From an uncultured Coprococcus sp. (lineage in GTDB: Bacteria; Bacillota; Clostridia; Lachnospirales; Lachnospiraceae): a stretch of 7,955 nucleotides of DNA. Below are positions 6,361 to 7,955 of the stretch, one piece after another; within the stretch, counting starts at the first letter, position 1; each line of letters begins with the position of its first letter. The DNA is taken from positions 1 to 7,955 of the forward strand of contig USSH01000104.1 in NCBI GenBank assembly GCA_900557435.1, written 5' to 3'. The notes below the pieces were generated by a model. That model was not told the DNA's origin. It was given only the letters and a program-made list of their open reading frames with translations, and ran no database searches. The position numbers and the translations under genes are program-made.

Positions 6361-6435
6361 TAAGAATACAATAGGCGGTTGTGAAAATCCAGTATTTACT
6401 GAACATTTCCACAACCGCCTGTATTGTATTTCTTA
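6361..6435 (-). terminator. Very long hairpin two bases after the membrane-protein gene, probable terminator
   Basis: A nearly continuous foldback of 75 bases: TAAGA/TCTTA, ATACAAT/ATTGTAT, and a perfect 11-bp core AGGCGGTTGTG (6373-6383) with CACAACCGCCT (6410-6420). An inner stem continues to a 4-base loop (6394-6397). In RNA from the minus strand I count about 33 pairs with small bulges (6430, 6421-6422, 6404-6405). Two positions that would be A-C mismatches in plus-strand RNA become G.U wobbles in minus-strand RNA, which favours a role in the minus transcript. The sequence after the core is U-rich but has no clean U run. Confidence 0.65.
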
Positions 6436-6437
6436 TT

Positions 6438-6875
6438 CTACATATTGTCGTACTCATGAAGCTTGTCCGAAGCCGCCTTTCCTTTCTTACGCGTCTCCTC
6501 CCTGTCAAGCTTTCTCACGCCAAACAGCCCCTTGATGACAAATGCTATTCCAACGCACAGTGTGCCAAGTATGAGTGTAAGCTCAAGTCCTGACATATAT
6601 CTCAGTGAAACGTTAAGTGAGATTACGATGCATACAAAGAATGCTATGCAAAGTCCTGTAAACACAAGACCTGTTCCCATGTTAGGTTTTACCAGCAGTG
6701 CTATAAATGCGATGACCAGCAGAACTATAAATATTCCGCCTATGCTCACCCCGCCGCCTATACGGAACAAGGAACTGAGAAGCCCCCAGTCTGAAACGAC
6801 AACATTCTTAAGGAACATCACTCCTCCTGCTATCATCAATACGATTCCCAATAAAAACTGTAACAACTCTTTCAT
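6438..6875 (-). CDS. Small integral membrane protein of unknown function, four predicted helices
   Basis: I do not recognise this 145-residue protein as a named family. It has four hydrophobic segments, about 4-22, 44-62, 67-88 and 97-119, with short loops; MKPNMG-type polar turns are few. A charged, basic tail (121-145: KLDREETRKKGKAASDKL) ends in HEYDNM and is probably cytoplasmic. Two glycine-rich stretches (GGGVSIGGI at 40-48 and GIVLMIAGGVM at 10-20) suggest tight helix packing. There is no signal peptidase site, no catalytic motif and no obvious binding motif. The start is well supported by GAGGAG at 6890-6885. It appears to be a single-gene unit, with its own candidate promoter (6932-6960) and a long terminator hairpin just after the stop. 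Function cannot be inferred from yhaM or mutS2. Confidence 0.8.
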   Translation of the reverse strand: MKELLQFLLGIVLMIAGGVMFLKNVVVSDWGLLSSLFRIGGGVSIGGIFIVLLVIAFIALLVKPNMGTGLVFTGLCIAFFVCIVISLNVSLRYMSGLELTLILGTLCVGIAFVIKGLFGVRKLDREETRKKGKAASDKLHEYDNM

Positions 6876-6931
6876 CCGCTTTTTCTCCTCTTCCTTTTGT
6901 AAATACCGTCACCCTTTAATCTGTCCTTTTC

Positions 6932-6960
6932 ATAATATCAGCTTTAGTTTCCTCCCGCAA
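6932..6960 (-). promoter_or_regulatory. Candidate sigma-A promoter for the membrane-protein gene
   Basis: On the minus strand, TTGCGG (6960-6955), a 17-base spacer and TATTAT (6937-6932). The -10 box is good and the -35 box moderate. It lies about 57 bases upstream of the start codon. Confidence 0.45.
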
Positions 6961-6997
6961 CCATTCGCTTTGATTAATCAGTGAAAAATGTATGTTT

Positions 6998-7064
6998 TTC
7001 TACACCTGCAATATGTTGACGCTCTATAATTATAAGGGGTATAATCAATTATGTATGTGTAGAA
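6998..7064. repeat. 8-bp inverted repeat TTCTACAC ... GTGTAGAA flanking the mutS2 promoter
   Basis: TTCTACAC (6998-7005) and GTGTAGAA (7057-7064) are perfect inverted copies, one upstream of the -35 box and one about a dozen bases after the -10 box. An 8-base direct repeat ATGTATGT (6988-6995, 7051-7058) overlaps or adjoins them. This could be an operator pair, but in AT-rich DNA chance is a real alternative. Confidence 0.3.
7016..7045 (+). promoter_or_regulatory. Sigma-A promoter for mutS2
   Basis: TTGACG (7016-7021), an 18-base spacer and a perfect TATAAT (7040-7045) on the plus strand. Transcription would begin near 7052, giving a leader of roughly 145 bases before the mutS2 start. Confidence 0.75.
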
Positions 7065-7198
7065 TTAGAGACTTTATGTATATTTAATTATGCTTTTCAT
7101 GCACTTATCATGTTTAGTACCTATCCGATTCAAAATCTACATATTATATACATAAAATATAGAACACGACATTAAAAAACAAATAAGGAACACAGAAA

Positions 7199-7955
7199 AT
7201 GAATCTACGAACATTAAGAGTTATAGAATACAACAAGATAGTCGAGATGCTGACAACATTTGCCTCATCACCCATGGCGAAGAGGAAATGCCAGCGTATA
7301 AAGCCCCGCAAGGATCTCGCCATGATCGAGACGCTCCAGCAGGAAACAAGGGATGCTCTCCGCCGTCTGAACACACAGGGCAATCTGTCATTTGCAGGAC
7401 TTAAAGATATCGGGGCATCTCTAAAGAGACTTGAGGTTGAGGGAATCCTCACAACCGCAGAACTGCTTGATGTGGCAAGCATGCTGGACCTCGCACTCAC
7501 CGCCAAGAGATATGGTGAGAACGAAGGCACAAGCATGACAGATACGAGAAGACGCAGCAAGGAGCAGATCGAGGAGGAGAAGGCCTCCAACAAGATGCTG
7601 GGATTGAGCATGAACCTGGATGGCACCACATGTCCGGACAGCCTGCGCACGAGATTTCTGGAGCTCATGCCTCTGGAGCATCTGTCCAGAGAGATCCACA
7701 GATGCATAATTTCCGAGAACGAATTTGCCGATGACGCTTCATCAGGGCTCAAGGCCGTGCGAAGGAACAAACGTCTGACAAATGAAAAGCTGCACAACCA
7801 GCTTGCAAAGCTTGTCAGCGATACCAGCAAGCAGACCATGTTCCAGGATAACCTGGTAACCATGAGAAACGGCAGATACTGTATTCCTGTCAAGGCCGAG
7901 TACAAGAACCATTTTCCCGGTATGATACACGACCAGTCGTCGACCGGAGCAACAG
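7199..7955 (+). CDS. mutS2: MutS2 (endonuclease/ribosome-rescue type) N-terminal part, cut by the window edge
   Basis: The first 252 residues of a protein of probably about 800. MutS2 proteins are MutS-related ATPases with a C-terminal Smr domain; they have been linked to suppression of recombination and, in Bacillus, to splitting of collided ribosomes. The visible part is the MutS2-type core before the ATPase: LRVIEYNKIVEMLTTFASSP (6-25), TRDALRRLNTQGNLSFAGLKDI (50-71), LKRLEVEGILTTAELLDV (75-92), REIHRCIISENEFADDAS (164-181) and the signature TMRNGRYCIPVKAEYK (221-236) followed by GMIHDQSSTG (241-250). Walker A, Walker B and Smr lie off the window. Residues about 107-147 form a charged stretch longer than I expect between these conserved blocks. 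The start is fixed by AAGGAA at 7185-7190, eight bases upstream, and an in-frame stop at 7184. Confidence 0.93.
   Translation, partial: MNLRTLRVIEYNKIVEMLTTFASSPMAKRKCQRIKPRKDLAMIETLQQETRDALRRLNTQGNLSFAGLKDIGASLKRLEVEGILTTAELLDVASMLDLALTAKRYGENEGTSMTDTRRRSKEQIEEEKASNKMLGLSMNLDGTTCPDSLRTRFLELMPLEHLSREIHRCIISENEFADDASSGLKAVRRNKRLTNEKLHNQLAKLVSDTSKQTMFQDNLVTMRNGRYCIPVKAEYKNHFPGMIHDQSSTGAT

Larger units (their letters stand above)
6876..7198. other. Divergent intergenic region between the membrane-protein gene and mutS2
   Basis: No gene is supported in these 323 bases. They hold a candidate minus-strand promoter for the membrane protein, a strong candidate plus-strand promoter for mutS2, an 8-bp inverted repeat flanking the latter, and an AT-rich mutS2 leader of roughly 145 bases. 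I found no tRNA, riboswitch or T-box structure by eye. Confidence 0.6.

Noticed and set aside
7090..7155. 21-codon open frame in the mutS2 leader (possible leader peptide)
   Set aside because: No ribosome binding site before its ATG, no attenuator-like structure after it, and composition typical of random AT-rich DNA.
7144..7905. 253-codon open frame on the minus strand
   Set aside because: Antisense to the well-supported MutS2 coding region; the protein is Ser/Leu/Arg-rich with no family features.

Overview
This window looks like a chromosomal segment of a Gram-positive anaerobe of the Clostridia, most likely a Lachnospiraceae (Coprococcus/Roseburia-like) gut bacterium. Grounds: the genes carry strong purine-rich ribosome binding sites, there is a YhaM-type exonuclease and a MutS2, and the TrmA-family methyltransferase has the C-terminal extension I associate with Lachnospiraceae. 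The family assignment rests on remembered protein features, not on a search.

Layout: everything from 1 to 6875 reads on the minus strand; mutS2 reads on the plus strand from 7199 to the right edge. From right to left on the minus strand: a four-helix membrane protein of unknown function (6438-6875) that ends in a very long hairpin (6361-6435); yhaM (5355-6296); a RecQ-like helicase fused to a phosphoribosyltransferase-like domain (3176-5248); a DprA/SLOG-like protein (2065-3078); an intergenic repeat/hairpin region (about 1917-2070); an rlmD-type 23S rRNA m5U methyltransferase (148-1884); and the first codons of a two-component response regulator (1-63, cut by the window edge). Divergent promoters lie in the 323-base gap 6876-7198.

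The most interesting part is the helicase-PRTase plus DprA-like pair. It matches the PsyrT/PsyrA (also RqlH/RqlI) architecture, described as a toxin-antitoxin and anti-phage pair in which the DprA-like partner restrains a genotoxic RecQ-like helicase. Here it sits between housekeeping genes, looks more AT-rich than its neighbours, and is bordered on one side by intergenic repeats. I saw two details not usually noted: the DprA-like protein ends in QFSMF, a good match to the sliding-clamp-binding pentapeptide, after a Gly/Ser/Asn-rich tail; and a 13-bp tandem repeat begins at the toxin stop codon and fills half the toxin-antitoxin gap.

Two genes at the left edge look damaged. The methyltransferase has an apparent CAA-to-TAA nonsense change that removes a conserved-looking tail, which is still readable in frame beyond the stop. 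The response regulator's well-placed ATG is out of frame with its receiver-domain sequence. Both could be real decay or sequence errors.
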